A stretch of 64,000 bases of DNA from Thuidium tamariscinum (GCA_947034885.2 OZ019759.1:2501-66500), one strand, 5' to 3'; positions 12,140-25,916 are shown, counted from the first letter of the stretch. Notes: generated by a model not told the origin, from the sequence alone. Made by a program: numbers and translations.

Positions 12140-15100
12140 TCATCTGTACATCCTCAATAACTTGGCACTCACCGCCTGTGACAATGATGTGGCTGTCATT
12201 TTTCTGCCCGGCGACGCCAACGCTTCACGGTCTCCCGATTCCGGCATGACCTGGTGCACCACTTCATTCTGCATGTCATCGCCTTCATCGTTGACGATAA
12301 TTGTGTCTGGTGATTTCGCTACGACAGGCAAGTCCAGACCTTCATCTGGATCTTGCAAGAGCGTCTTCAGAAATTCTTCGACCTGTGGATCCGACCCGCC
12401 TGCTTTTCGAACTGAACCGCCACCGTCGCCGACCTGCTCTTCTGTGGAGTCGGCCACACCCGTCGTGCCTGCTTTCTGTAGGGTCACTGGGTTCAATCGG
12501 GACGGCGTGTTATGCTCGCTGCACTGACCTGCGTACTCTGTAACCTCAGGAGACCTCAGAATCGGGCTGCCACTCCGACGTTCTTGACGTACCGATGCAA
12601 TCTTTGATGCCAGCAAAGCCTTGAACATTTCTTCCGTTCGGAACTGCGAGGTCAAAATTTTCTCTTCCAGCCTCGAAACGAGATCTTCCATGTCGAGAAC
12701 ACGAGTACGCACGTCATCCATGTCACAGCCCTTCTGAAGCGCTGCCTTTCTTTTCTCGAGCTGCTGTCGTGTGTACTCACGTGCTACTTCGTCTGTGATT
12801 TCAATTTGATAAGGCTTACGATTGTGCTGCAAAGTCTGCAATGCATGACAAGATGAAACAATTACTGTGAACTGGTTCTTGAATGGGGCTAATATATACA
12901 ACTGCAACGCTAAGTTCACAGTACTCACTCTTTCAATTCGTGGATTGAGAACGCTCAGATCATGTGCCTACCACTTCCGTCACACAACACACACGCTCTG
13001 AAATGTGAGTTCAGGCTCCTACTAGAAACTATCATGACGCTCATGATTCACAGCACTTTCTCTTTCAAAAAACGACTTCTTCACAGTATCTTACCAGTTT
13101 GACGATTGCATCTTTCTCGATCGCTTTTAACTGGGCCAACTTCGAGCCCTTCCCCTGCGAAATTGACCTCATGTGCTCCGACAGAATCTGGGAATCCTAC
13201 GTCGAACGTCTACGAACAAGCAGATTCCACTGCTCCTGAGTCACATCTGCCAACTTCAACTGTCCAGCGTCTATTAAGGTGTTCAATCTCCAGCGAGTGG
13301 TGATCAAGACCTTTGTGCATATTGGCCGAACCCACTTCTTGCTAAGCCTGAACGACTGACCGAATATGTCCCAGTCTGCATGAATACACACCGATGAACC
13401 ATTAGATTACGAGCGTTCTCACATCTCATAACACTGCACACCAGTTCAACAACTCATGTGACCATACAAGGCATTGCACAAGCAGAGTGTTTATTATACA
13501 GTACAATTCTATGAACATGGCACAGTACGATGGGAATACTTCTTGACAAAGTCCCAGTACTACACTTCAAACGTTCAGTAATCATAGAGGGAGTACAAAT
13601 TCTGGGTATAGGACAGCTGACCCTTGTATAAGCGCTTGAAGAGCTGAGATCTCAACGGTGATGGCTACAACTCCCAATTCGCAGTGGGATCCAAACTCTT
13701 CGCATATTTCTTAATATCATCTGCTAGACACTCCTTCATGTTGCCCCACGGCAAGCCATTGATGTCAAGAGTGACGGGTTTTTTGAGGACTGTACCTCGA
13801 ACTTCGTGGCATGGGGTCTGAGTCCGACCCACTTCCGTCACTGCCTTCTGAGGCGTTGTAATCTCCATCCAAGTCCTCTCCAGCGCTTCAGACCAAACAA
13901 CATGGCAGGAATCAACGGTCAGTACATGTACATGCTTCTGGAAAAAGTCTCGGGGATGTTCACTTCAAACTGCAGTGCCACATGTTTCACTGCATGCACG
14001 AGTGAGTAACATTTCTTTCGTAAATACTGACTTCGTTACGTCACTATACATGCAGCGATAAGATGAGGGGTCAGAGTAGAAAAGTTCAATTGGACACAGG
14101 AGTGTACAACATTTTCGCGGCTTCAATGGAGTATAGAACCCCGCCATCACTAAATTGTACATCGTCCTCCCACTGACTGTAGCATGCTCATGCCATGCCG
14201 TATGAAGCACTCTCCAACAAAGTCGGTAAGTCGCCAGGCAGTTACAAGTCAGAAAGAACATGCAAGACCACTACGACCGTATGAACGGGGGCTCTTCACA
14301 ATACGTGCTACCTCGGGCTCAATGCTTCATTTGGGCAACTTCAACGACATGGGTAGCAAGTATTTGTCTTCTCCTTTCTGTTCTTTTTATAACTACTTGA
14401 GCCCTACTAGCTTCACATCTACCAACACCTGCCTATATCCACTTCAACCTCATGGGGCATCTGCGTTGTACAACTCTGTTGACATAGACGTCAAGCAGAC
14501 TTGATTTGCCCAATATGTTCAACACACACACACCACAAGTACAAAACGACCCAGTTCGAGTGTCCCGAGGTCTTGCATTGCAAACAACTTCAGAGAACTC
14601 ACCTCTAGTCACGATCATCCTCAGCATCTTCGTAGGAGTCTGAATCGGAACGGCCGCAATGAAACGGCTTCATTTTCTTCAGTGGAGGTGTCTGCTGACG
14701 CAATTTGACCTTCCCTTTACCCAAGCCTGATGTTGGCCGGTCATGTGCTACTTTACTTCTCCTCCCAACATCTGAGCGCACTTGCATCTCCTCCTCACGA
14801 CGATTTCCCTTGTCGGCTCCTCCCTCCGTCCTGGACATGGCAGTCCTCTTCTTCACCGATTTCGTTGCTGATCCACCTATTCTGAGTCGAGATGGAGGCC
14901 ACTGAACAAAACACTTGCACCTCTTCTGCAAAGTGGTGACAGAGGACTTAGTTCATGCAGTTCACTACATGCAGGTCTGAAACATGAAAAGCTCTCATGA
15001 CTTGCCGCGGACAGCACTCCCACTACCAATTTACAGATGCGTCTTCCATTTTCCAGCGTTGACAGTGCACTGTACGTGACCACAACCGATGATGCACTTG

Positions 15101-16202
15101 ACAACAGCCATGAACGACTACAACGAGGTTCACTGAATTTCCTGCTTTATGAAGCAATGACTAGCTTGAAAACAGATCGAACTCTTCCCCATGATCAGTC
15201 AGTACAGGTGTTTAAGCAAACGTGAATTCCTTGTGAGTCGGATTTAGCAAATTGAAAACGATCGAACACTACTTCTTCCTCACACGTTGTACATTCATGT
15301 TCCACTCTAGGTACCAGTACTGGAGCAGCACTCCACGCAAGTCAAACAGACCACTCAAATTCACGCGAATTGTGACCGCAAACGAATGACAGTTACCCAA
15401 AAAATTCCAACAAGCTGCGTTCTATATTAAGAATGCATGACTACAGCAGTAGCGTTACAGGCCTCACAAGTAGAGTTCCGGAATGCAATTCACAACGACT
15501 ACTCCAAATGCCAATGTGGTGCGCGACACTCCTTGTCACCGAAAACGTCAAGACACGCTAGTCTGTGATTAAGTGATGACAGAGGAGGATGAAAGCAATA
15601 CCTCCTTCTTCATATAGCCGTCATAGAAGCATGTATTTACCTAAAAAACCTAAGACCGTTCACAGCGCATGCTACTCCCACCTTCTAACCCATGTCCGTG
15701 ACGCCAAATCCACTTGCTCAACATCATGTCATCACATCCATGGGTGTAATGCATATGTTACAGCACTATGGAGTGTGCAGTCCCAAAAGGAACGCAAGAC
15801 CAGCATGGCAACGTGGCATTGGCAAAGACTGCTGATCATTCAATGCCTGATACGTACCGGAAGTTCACGACCTATTGTTGGCGGCGTCTCTCCTGCTCCA
15901 CTTCTTTCCGAAAACTCAGTTGGAGTGGCACTTGCTTCCATGCCATCTTGTGACCGCAATCCCATGCGCCGACTTGTCATCAGCAATTCGCAACCGCAGT
16001 AGTCTGTCCTTTTTGAGGCGTTCGCTGCTTCCGAAGCTAGGTGCGTGACGAAATACTGGAAAAGACTAACTCCTTCCTCACTAATGTCTGTGTCGCCTGC
16101 TTCCGATCCTGGCAATTCCTGAGAGGCTTGGACTTGTGCACACTCACTCACAGTAACACTGCGGACCTCCATGACTCCTTCTTTGCCCCATTGTAAAAAC
16201 AA
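12140..16202 (-). pseudogene. CACTA TnpA-like accessory protein gene (multi-exon, one stop)
   Basis: Coding-like exons on the minus strand are at about 16202-15840, 14931-14605, 13868-13665, 13391-13095 and 12840-12170. The third has LPWGNMKECLADDIKKYAKS. The fourth has DWDIFGQSFRLSKKWVRP and LADVTQEQWNLLVRR, then, after an in-frame TAG, SEHMRSISQGKGSKLAQLKA before a GTAAG donor. The last is a heptad-rich coiled coil (VREYTRQQ-type helix, RLEEKI) with an acidic tail ending at the stop at 12140. Spacing of Trp and basic residues resembles the TnpA/Transposase_24 class that binds CACTA subterminal repeats. The second exon is strongly basic (KKRTAMSR, LKKMKPF) and may hold a nuclear signal. Exon borders are approximate. 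The TAG near 13180 suggests loss of function. Confidence 0.5.
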
Positions 16203-19200
16203 AACCTTTGCAATAGTTAGGGTTTACGCACTGACTACGCAGTGGTGAGACAGTGGGCTTCACCAAGGTCGCTAGCGCTCCGGTGTTCGACACGTGGCGT
16301 GGCGATGACGTCAGCGTCAACGGACAACGCCGTTCACCTAGGCTTCAGTGCCACCACTGTATTAGCACCGCAGTGGTATACGTCGCTGCAGACGCGAGAG
16401 AAGTAGTCCTACAATTCAGGAGCTCCGTCTTCTATTCTGAATAGTGCAATCAGGAACCTCGGTAAAAGTAACAGACGATCATGAATAGTGAAGCACGGTA
16501 GTGCCCTGTAGTCCACTATAAAGGACCATGAGAATTTTTTTGGGAAGCCTTTCGATGCGTAAGGAATTGCTCTGCCGGCTGTCGCGTCCTGCGCAAGGAA
16601 TGTGCCCAACTGATCAGGCCACCGGTCTGACATTCGTCTTGATCAGGATTTTCATTTCACAAAGGAAACTGAGGTCGTCAAAGTAATCCCTTCCCATTTG
16701 GCATAGCCGCAGCTCTGTATCTCTCCAATTCCAGTCTGCCATGGGAAATTTCCACAGCTACAACAGTAGCCTACTGCAGCTTCCTCTCTTTCTGATGAGG
16801 AATCATGGCGGGACATAAGTCTGAAGACTTGGGTATAACACTATGAAACTGCTTCACTGACTACGGAATTCCCAACCCTCCGCCATACTAAACGTCTGTA
16901 TACCTTTCAGTTTCTTTCGCTCTTATTCTGTGGCACTTCATCAGTCGACCTGAATCCTGATTTCAAACTTGGCAAACTGAATGTGCTCCATGTCATTGCA
17001 GTTGGGGACTACTCAACACTGGATGCGTCCAACTTCTCCTGCACCGACGACAGGGAGGTCAGTTGAGGCTCCTCCGATCTGGTAACTCGTCACTACTTCA
17101 CCTCATTTTCATGATCCTGTCTGCTGTACACAGAGCAAGTGTCCACTGTATGTGTTCTTGTTGAAGACTGCAGGGAACAGTACCGAACCAAATAGTGGGA
17201 ATGCCGTAGTCCAAGCTACCGAAAGACTGCCTTCGAAGAAGCTACTGGAATCCAGAGACAGTGTTGGACATGGACCCGACGAGCAATGGAGAGGACAATC
17301 ACCTGCCCTCTTATTATGACTTACAAGTGTACGAGGATGCTCATGATTGGTACTTACAAGACCTCCTCTTTCATTATATGGAATACATGTCTTGGTACAA
17401 CTTAGGTTTTGTGCGCACCAAAAATTTCTTGCCCGACAGCTTGAATGACGTTTACAATAACAACCTGTATTGCATGTCTTGGTTCTACAATGGTGTTTTT
17501 CCCTTTGACACTTGGGAAGAGGACTATGATAATTGGCTTTATAACCTAGTGTTTGCGGACATGGCCACTTGTGGCAGTGACATAGAGTCATCAGCTTCAA
17601 CGTTGTCTTGAAAGCTGAATACAGAGCGCTTTAGCTTCAGGGAAGACTTGCTTCAGTTTCGCTTCTGCGAAGTAAGGATGCACTCCCACTGAAGTAGACT
17701 GGCAGGGAAGTGGAACTTCACCGTCACTCCAATTCAGCAACTTCTGAAATGCCAGAACTTCCTCGTTTAAGTACATTGTGTAGAAGCTTAACTTGGTTCT
17801 TCATCTTCTGCAATTACCGTACTCTGCTTGGTAGGATCGGAGCAGTACTAGTCCAATACAGGAATGGTAGTGTTCGACCTCATTCTAGGGTAGACAGTCG
17901 AAGACCCACTTGCATTGCGTTGTACCAGACTACTCCCAGTGAGGTCTCCTCACCTTCATCAGAAACAAAAAAGCCGCATCCTTCTATGAATTAGCAGTAA
18001 TGGGATTGCTTGATTTGTTGTATGGACCTGTCAAACGAAATAGGGAAGTCGTTTGTCAGTTCATTCAGTGCCCTTGTTTCATCCTGAACGACTCTGCAAT
18101 CCCTTTGGCAATGTGCTTGCTTCCATTTCTTTGTTTGGGTTTGGTTTGTTCGAGAAGAATTTCTAAGCAATTCTCTATTCGCTTAAATGTACTAGTGCTT
18201 CACCTCCATGTGTCGAGCACTGTGAGCAACTGTAAGGTTCCAGTTGAAGCTTGAATGAGACTGTCGCTCAGGAAAGGCCCGTGACCGATGTGTAATTCAT
18301 TCCACTTAGGTCACCAACTCAGTCCTCTACATGTCCAAGTTGAAATTCAATGCGTCCATGACGAAGCCATCGTCCTGGGCTCCCCTTCATGAGGTGAATG
18401 ATTCTCTCATACACCTGGAATCTTCAGATGTGATTTTAGGTGCAGGCTGTGATAGGCAGTGATTCACTTGCTTCATGACTTTGACATGAAAAGGCTAGCA
18501 TGTTCACTACAGGCTTTAGCAAAATTTCACATATTCACGGAGTACGGTGGAGTTCATTACAAGTCAATGGAACAGTTGTACAGCGTCTTCATATGCGAAG
18601 CCGAGAAGAGCCATCGAGAGTGGAGAGTGCTGTCAATTCTCGTCCTCCATTGAGTTCTTCTCAACGGAGTTAAAAACTTCCCTTGCAATGTTCATGCACT
18701 AGGGACCCGGGTAAGCAACTCTACAATAATGTACAAGGGTGCTTGGATCAAAAATCCATTTTTGAGCTGATTACCCTAATAATAATAAGTGAATTCTTTG
18801 ACTAAGCCTAGGGTGATATCATATAATAATTCAAATTTTATATGATAAGGTATCATATTTAAAGTAAAAACATACATGTAACTCAACTATTGTCTCATAT
18901 AAAATACTATAACATCTATATTCTTCTAAATCAAGAAATAAAATTTATTTTATGATTATTAATAATTTGAAATGATGACCTACCCTGTAGACGAGCATAC
19001 CTATATTTCTGATTTCACTTATGATGTGCTTACGATTGGTCATAACTTACATAATACATTTCTATTTTCATTAAATGTTACATCATTGGATTTGTCTTTT
19101 AAAGCACCTTCACAACAAAGTTTTTATTTTATAATCCTAAACACTTAGAGTAACTTATTATGCATTTGAAGTTTTTGTAAATAAATTTTATTATCATAGT

Positions 19201-20200
19201 AGTTGCCTACCCGGGACTGTGCATATTATGAAGTTCACAATACTAGATGAATTGAATTCATAAAGGGGACACTCAGTATTGCATATCATTTTCATATGAA
19301 AGGTGCATACTGAGGGATTATTTCATGTGGTACAAAACAATTGTTGTCTCTTGTAAAAATACATGCCTCTAAAGTCAAAAGTACTATGAAAGAAACTTCG
19401 AATGGAACATGAAAGCGAGCTTCTGTCATGCTCGCAATGTGTGCACTTTGCAGAGCATCTAATTTGGCAGGACCCAGAAAACTGTTTCTTGTCTTGAATG
19501 TTTATGATACAAATCATGTTTAGTGACTTTCCAAACGAAGGGGGACAAAATTAATGACTTGTACATGTTGTACAAGATTTTCTTCCTTCAATGTTGAGTC
19601 ACATCTATTATGAAGGTACTGTACAACTGAGTCAATGGTTTCGAACTTTTAACTTAATATTCAAAACCTTGATGGCTTCATTTCTTATTGATTTTCAAAA
19701 GTATGTCACTAGTACTAGAGAAATAGTATCCAAACATGTGTAGAGGCAACTGAAGAATTTCCTACACCATAGGCACTGCCATCATCATATGTGCCTGGTA
19801 GCTGAAAGATAAACCGGCATGCACATGTCATTGTGGAGTAAGCACCGTATCAGTTTTTGGAACATGCTTCTCTCTAGCGTTCCGAGATGGCCCCTTCCAT
19901 AGTTTTAGAGCATGCACACTCTGATTGAGGGGCCCTGCATGACGCACTTCTATGTCAACTATCGAAACTGTAGTTCTAGGTGCCCTCACTAAGGATTGAC
20001 TTTTCATGCTCATTTATAAGGAAGTAGTTCGTAAGGATTGTGTTTGACATGGAAAGCACATTGGCATTCAAAGATATGAACTTCATTTGTTCAATTAGTG
20101 CTTGTCATGGCTTATTGTGTGCAGGAATTGAAGGAAGCAGTGCACAGTGTTTTCTATGCGCACAGAAGACAAAACTATGTTTCACCGTTAGTAGGCATAC
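16203..20200. other. CACTA central spacer between divergent genes
   Basis: No convincing gene. A 116-residue open frame at 17261-17611 is unusually rich in Tyr, Trp and Asp but has no homologue I know. A MITE-like insert occupies about 18.7-19.2 kb. At 19266-19317 a small hairpin pairs CTCAGTATTGCAT with ATGCACCTTTC-side sequence. The spacer probably contains the promoters of the minus-strand TnpA-like gene and the plus-strand Tnp2 gene. Confidence 0.4.
18706..19215. mobile_element. AT-rich MITE-like insert with CCCGGGTARGCAACT inverted termini
   Basis: CCCGGGTAAGCAACT at about 18706-18720 is matched in inverted orientation by AGTTGCCTACCCGGG at 19201-19215, with one mismatch. The ~480 bp between them are much more AT-rich than the flanking CACTA sequence and have no ORF. 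I could not define a target duplication, so the superfamily is unknown. Confidence 0.55.
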
Positions 20201-23200
20201 ATGACTTCGACCATTCCACACCAACGTGCACATATATGCTTCAATACAGATGGACAAGCATTACGGCACATTCTTGTGGGGGATATGATTTTGCAAACCG
20301 AGCTGCGAGTGGCTACGGAGCAAGATGTTCGAGTTTTCAGATGCCCTTGTCGTAATTGCCATGGTGGACGACGGAAAACTCTCGACATCATCAGGAAACA
20401 CCATGCAGCTGTTGGTAGAGATCCCTTCCTAATGAAGTCCATGATTGGATGTGACCCCACTGATGGTTATCCAGTACGTGGAATCTGGGTGGAAGACGAT
20501 GCATATGACAATGACATTGTGGTTGATGATCCTCTTAGCGGAGCACCTACAGTGGGAACTCAGCCTCTCGAAAATAACGACGTCCATGGTGGAACAGATG
20601 CTGTAGATGATATTCCATTGGATGAGCACCATGAGGTGCATCGTCAAGTGATGGAGGCCTTCGATCGAGGTGATGCTTTGCACATGGAGGTTCCTGATGT
20701 GGAAAATGTTGAAGAGGGTGAGGATGTTGAAAGTGACACAATTGATGGACTTCAAGAACTTTATGAGCAAGCGACCACACCGTTGTATCCTGGATCAAAG
20801 AGCAGCGTCGTTTCAGCTACCATAATCATCTTGAACATGTGTACCGTTTTCCAAGTCAGCAACAAGTTTGCAGATGAGTTGTTGCGATATCTTTCAACTG
20901 ATTTGCTACCAGTAAATAATAAGATGCCCTGTTCGCACTACGTTGCACGACGCAGTATCAGGAAGCTGGGATTGACGTACAACAATGTGCATGCTTGTCC
21001 CGATGGATGTGTTCTATTCGAAGAAGAGCACGCAAATTTGGAGTGTTGCCCAAAGTGCAATCGGTCCCGGTGGATTGATGGCAGTGCAATAGTCCCAGCG
21101 AAAGTCATCCGTCACTTTCCTCTCATTCCTCGCTTGAAGTGCATGTGGAGGTCCGCTGAAATAGCAGGTATGTTGACTGGGTATACGAAACATATCAGTG
21201 CAGATGGCATAATGCGATCCGTTGTTGACAATCCTGCTTGGAAACATGTCGACACCGATCCAGTATTTGGCAACTTCGGTGCAGAGGTGAGGAATATGCG
21301 GTTTGCCTTAACTTTGGATGGCGTGAACCCTTTCAAATTGAGCAATACAAATTGGTCAACATGGCCAGTGCTCATCTTGATCTACAACTTTGAATTGTGG
21401 TTTGTGACAAAGAAATTCTTCATTTCTTTGTGCATATTGATATCTGGAAAGCACTCTCCAATAGCTAAAAGCATGGACGTTTTTTTGAGGCCACTCATGA
21501 GGGAGCTCAATGAACTGTGGAAGGGTGTTAGAGCACTTCATTTCTCTCAACCTGAAGGTGCACGCAGTTTTCTGCTTCGCGGACTCGTGCTGTGGACGAT
21601 ATCCGATTTTCCAGCGTATGGTTTGATATCAGGTCTCTGTTGTAAGGGTTACAAAGGATGTCCTCCATGTGGACCTGAAACGGATGCACGCATGGCTCAG
21701 ACAGGTGATGTTCTAGCGAATGGGAGGACACGAGGTTCGAAGATTGTTTATGGAGGCAGCCGCAGGTATTTACCACGTCACCATCCATACCGTCGAAATA
21801 AACGATTCAATGGAGCTACAGAAGATCGTTTGGAACCACCTGTTGTGTCCGGACTTGATGTAATACGGTATGCAGCATGGCGACAAGCGTACTTAGATAT
21901 GGGTGGCAGAGAAAATGGCAAAGATGATCCAGTGCACTTTATTGGTGTAAAGCGACTGTGCGCATTGTTCGAGCTTCCGTATTGGCAGGTCTTTTTTGTT
22001 TTGCGTGAGCATTATTTTCTGGCAGAAGCATTTTGTTTTCAAAGAAGTACTTGCAAATTGAATTGAAGTTGGATGGACTAATAAGACTGTGAAACCTTCA
22101 ACGAAAAGTTTAACAACAATGTGATTGCAAATTTGATGTGGTAGAGAAGTCGAAGCAATTTGTAACTGGAGAAGGTGACATATGAAGCAATACATGAAAC
22201 TAACCCATAGTGTAAAATGTTGCATCGCAGTATTTACTCATTCGGCATTTACTGGACGTTATGCATTGTGAGAAGAATCTATGTGAGAACATAGTGAAAA
22301 CACTGATGGCAATGAATGATAGTGCCGGAAGTCATCAAGATGCCCAGAATCTGAGCATTCGTGAAGAAATATGGCTTCAACCATCAAAGAATGTGAACGC
22401 AAAGTTCTACATGCCTCAAGCACCATATGTCTTGAATGCTGAGGAGCGCAAAGAGTTCATCAATATTGTAACAAGTATTCGTACACCCACAAATTATGTT
22501 GGGGCCATTCATAAACGTCTTGTGGATGGGAAGATGCACTATATGAAGACACATGATTACCATGTTCTCATGCAACAGGTATGTAAAGTGTGGGAGTTGA
22601 AGACCACTTCAACTTTAATTAGAGGAAGTGAAGAGGAGTTGTCTGTTCAAACACTGTTCGGAGTACATGACTTTGTTGAGCTATCTTAACTGAGAAGGCA
22701 TTTAAGGAATCAATTAAGCACGTGCATAAACACGTAGTTATAGAACTGAATGATGTTGTCACAAATTTATTTCAGTTGCACTGTAAGTGAATTCCATGCA
22801 TCAAAGAATCATGTCATTGTTTAATGTACTGTTGAACACAATATCTCATGAATTCAATTTGTGTTCTTGTAGATACTCCCAGTGGCAATTCGTGGTGTCA
22901 TTGATGAAAATGTGCGGTCAGCCATAATCAAGATGAGTAGAGTATTCCAGAAAATTTGTGCAAAAGAGATACACCAATGTGATGAAGGGAACATGATGGA
23001 AGATGTCGTAATCACTACATGTATGTTAGAAAAGGAATTCCCACCCACTTTTCTGAATGTCACGACACATCTCCCTGTACATCTAGTACAACAATTTTTC
23101 ATGTGTGGTCCAGTGCATTGTCGTTGGATGTACCCTATAGAGAGGTACATGAAATCGTTGAAAGATTACGTCTGCACATATGCTCATCCCGAAGGAAGTA

Positions 23201-24547
23201 TAGCCGAAGGCTACCAAATGGAAGATACATTGGGTTTTTGCACTGAGTTCATGAAGCAGTATAGGGGAACTACACAACGCGTGTGGGATGCTACGGAAGA
23301 TGCTATTATGAATGACAAGGTGCTGCCATCACATGAATCAAAGAAGCAGAAAATGTCACAAGAAATGCGAACACATGTGCATGCTTTCCTCTTGGACAAT
23401 GCTGGAAGTTTGCAGTCTTGGAGAGAGTACGTTTTCTTAACGCGCACTTCAATTACTTTGCAAGTGTCTAAGAATGTCAGCTACATTGATTATTATCAAT
23501 GTAGGGAATTGTGAGGAATACAAGTGTTTCTGGTACATGTTGAATAGAAAGGACGCTATTGGCACAAGCGTTAGAAGGAATGGAAGTTGTATGTTGTGAA
23601 CCTAAGAACAGTAGGAGGATGATTCATTGAAATGTTTTGAAGTGTGTTCTCTAGGTTAGCAAAGCAGCAAATGGAACTGAGAGTTGTCAACGTTGCATGT
23701 CAGGGCATATGTTGCTGCCAAAACCCGTCGATGGGAAGAGCGAGAGGCATATCGTTTGTGCAATAGAGGTCATCATGTAGCAGGGCAAATGCGGTATCCA
23801 GTGGATTTGTTAGACTTACCATCATTTGCTGATTGGTTTCGGGGAGAAATGATAGATGCACATAATAATGGTGAAGACGTCGAAGCTGATGTTCTTCAAT
23901 ACAGTGTTCCACCAGAACGGCATGCAACATCACATCGCCAAATGTATAGCCATGGAGTGCACTTCCGTATACGGAGTTGAGAGGGAGCCCTTGTTATAAG
24001 GGATTCTTGTGCTGTTGCATCATTTACACGAGAACTGCGTTGGGGTATGAGGAATGGAAGACCTATAGAGACAACAGAGGATTATGTAGGGTACATTGAA
24101 GAAATTCTAGAGTTGGATTACCGAAGTCACTGCACAACAGTATTGGTTTGCGATTGGGTTCGTGCGTCCCGTGATGCACGAACACCGAACATTGTCAAAG
24201 ACAAGTACGGCTTCACAATGGCGAACTTTAACCACATGGATGGTCGGATCCACGCTGATTCTTTTGCTTTTCCTCTACATTGCCAACAAGTTTTTTTCTC
24301 AGACGATCCTCACAAACGTGGATGGAAGGTTGTTTGTAGAATAGATGTTCGCAGTAGACGTCATGAACCACAGTTTGCTACAAGCAGGCAGAACATGTTG
24401 CATGTCGGCAACGATGCACAGTTCGCTGGTTTGCAACCCCCAATGCTAACAGTAGAACCTGTTCAGAGAGCTAGAGAACTTGGTGGACAGTACATTCAGA
24501 GCGGACATCGAAGAAGATTACCAGTAGAGGATGAACTGTCCACATAG
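20201..24547 (+). pseudogene. CACTA transposase Tnp2 (tnp2 / DUF4218 / DUF4216 order), one in-frame stop
   Basis: ATG at 20201. The tnp2 core runs from about 20870 to 21987 and shows the family signature: LTLDGVNPFKL, STWPVLILIYNFELW, then WTISDFPAYGLISG and CKGYKGCPPC. A GT donor follows at 21988. The next exon (22231-22578) reads RHLLDVMHCEKNLCENIVKT, as in other Tnp2 proteins. Exon 22873 to about 23427 carries the DUF4218 region (LPVHLVQQFFMCGPVH, then RWMYPIERYMKSLKDY). Exon 23684-24547 carries the DUF4216 region (VLVCDWVR, then KDKYGFTMANFNH). A TGA at 23978-23980 interrupts the last part in frame. The protein would cut and join the CACTA ends in the nucleus. The N-terminal exon has an acidic segment with no clear domain. 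Family assignment is firm; activity of this copy is doubtful. Confidence 0.85.
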
Positions 24548-25474
24548 ACCAGAGTAGGGTAGAAGCAACCTATGTCAAAATGTTCCAGTCAGTGGCACTG
24601 GTGATATCAATAGAGGTTTGAGCTTGTCACTGAACAGCTTGAACCCACATCTCACAGGATGAACAAGTGTATTTCAGAATCCCATGAAGTGTTGCATTGC
24701 ATTATATTTGAATAATGAAGAAATGGGCATAAAATTGCGTGGATGTAAAAGAAGATGAACATAAACAAAATGGTGTTAGGAACTAAATGCAAGACGCAGT
24801 AGAGGAATGGAGAAGCGAACTACTTCTCGCAATGTAATGGAGCGAACAGTGAATTTCTCATGAAGTAGGTGTTTATAGTAGTGATGTTCTGAACGCTAGT
24901 GCGTATGTGTCAATGCAACGTGCACGTAGGAAGCTGGAGCGCTGAAGGAAATGGCATTAGTTGTCAATGAATCAAAGTTTATGTATGAATGCATAGGTAC
25001 ATGAAGATATGCAAATGTGAACAGGTCCTTAAGGTATGTGGCACCACTTCAGTGGGATTGCAGAAAAGCACAAGTTTTGTTGAATATGAACAGAACTGAA
25101 GTAGGTAGATGGAAATATGTGCAATTAACATGTTCAAGTTTTGTTTTTCACGACGTCATTCGTAGTAAAAACCGTGAGACGTTATTTTCGAACATACTCC
25201 TTCGTGGAAGTACTTGTGGATGTTATACGAGAAGTAGTGTACCTATTCTTATGTGGACGCTGTTTGAAAACGTTGATTGCTTCGATTGGATGTCAACGGA
25301 AACAAGAACATTCTCATTGGAAGGACCTTTGTTTTCCACCACTCCTGCTTTGTATCAGGAAACAACCACTATAATTCTTGAACCGAACGCATTTTTTACG
25401 CAGGTACTTCTGTGTTGCTTCGAACGTACATTGTTTGAAGCTAACATCCCCGAAAACGAAGGTTTCTTATAGTG
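24548..25474. other. CACTA right subterminal region, no gene recognised
   Basis: This lies between the end of Tnp2 and the right terminus. It is non-coding as far as I can see; the 151-residue frame at 25017-25472 runs into the terminal repeat and has no motif. Short GAAGT/ACTTC words recur, as at the other end. Confidence 0.4.
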
Positions 25475-25916
25475 AATGGTATGACATTCCATAACAAGCA
25501 TGAAAGAGTAGTGAGTGACATGGTCCAAGGATAAGACAATTGATTTCAAGAAAGCATTGACCAATGTTAGAAGCATACCGGAAAAGAACTCTTCGAACCA
25601 CTAGGTTGGAGCCTTCGTAATTCATGAATGAATCTCCTTTCTTGAAGTTATTAGCACCTTTGAAGATAGGTCCGAATCCTTGGTCCCAGATCTTCCTCCT
25701 CCATCCCTCGATGTAATCTAGCAAAGCCTCAGGCTGTTGCGGAACATTCATGTCAATCTTGAGATTGTCATGTCTGACCACCCCATCGAAGTATTCGACT
25801 GCAGCATCCTCGATCTGTTCAAAATGTTGCTTAGAAAGAGAAGTCCATTTCATGCACGAAAACTCTAGATGCAAAGAGAGTAGCCACAAGCACTTCCATC
25901 CAAAAAAATACCAACA

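Larger units (their letters stand above)
9681..25474. mobile_element. CACTA (En/Spm-type) element, 15.8 kb, nested in an intron of the E1 methyltransferase-like gene
   Basis: The left terminus is CACTATAAGAAACCATCGTT at 9681. The right terminus, read inward on the minus strand from 25474, is CACTATAAGAAACCTTCGTT. Fourteen bases match perfectly, with weaker matching to about base 28. The 3-bp flanks AAT (9678-9680 and 25475-25477) are identical, as expected for CACTA insertion. The exon left of the element continues the protein encoded by the exon right of it: VRRVLFR at 25579 joins YFKYEL at 9605, as in the uninterrupted paralogue (58366 to 58026). The insertion therefore sits in that intron. 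Internal genes are TnpA-like (-, 12.1-16.2 kb) and Tnp2 (+, 20.2-24.5 kb). A smaller MITE-like insert lies at about 18.7-19.2 kb. Both internal genes carry a stop. Confidence 0.88.

Noticed and set aside
17261..17611. 116-codon Tyr/Trp/Asp-rich frame as a small gene
   Set aside because: No motif, no splice or family support, and an overlapping frame of equal length on the other strand.
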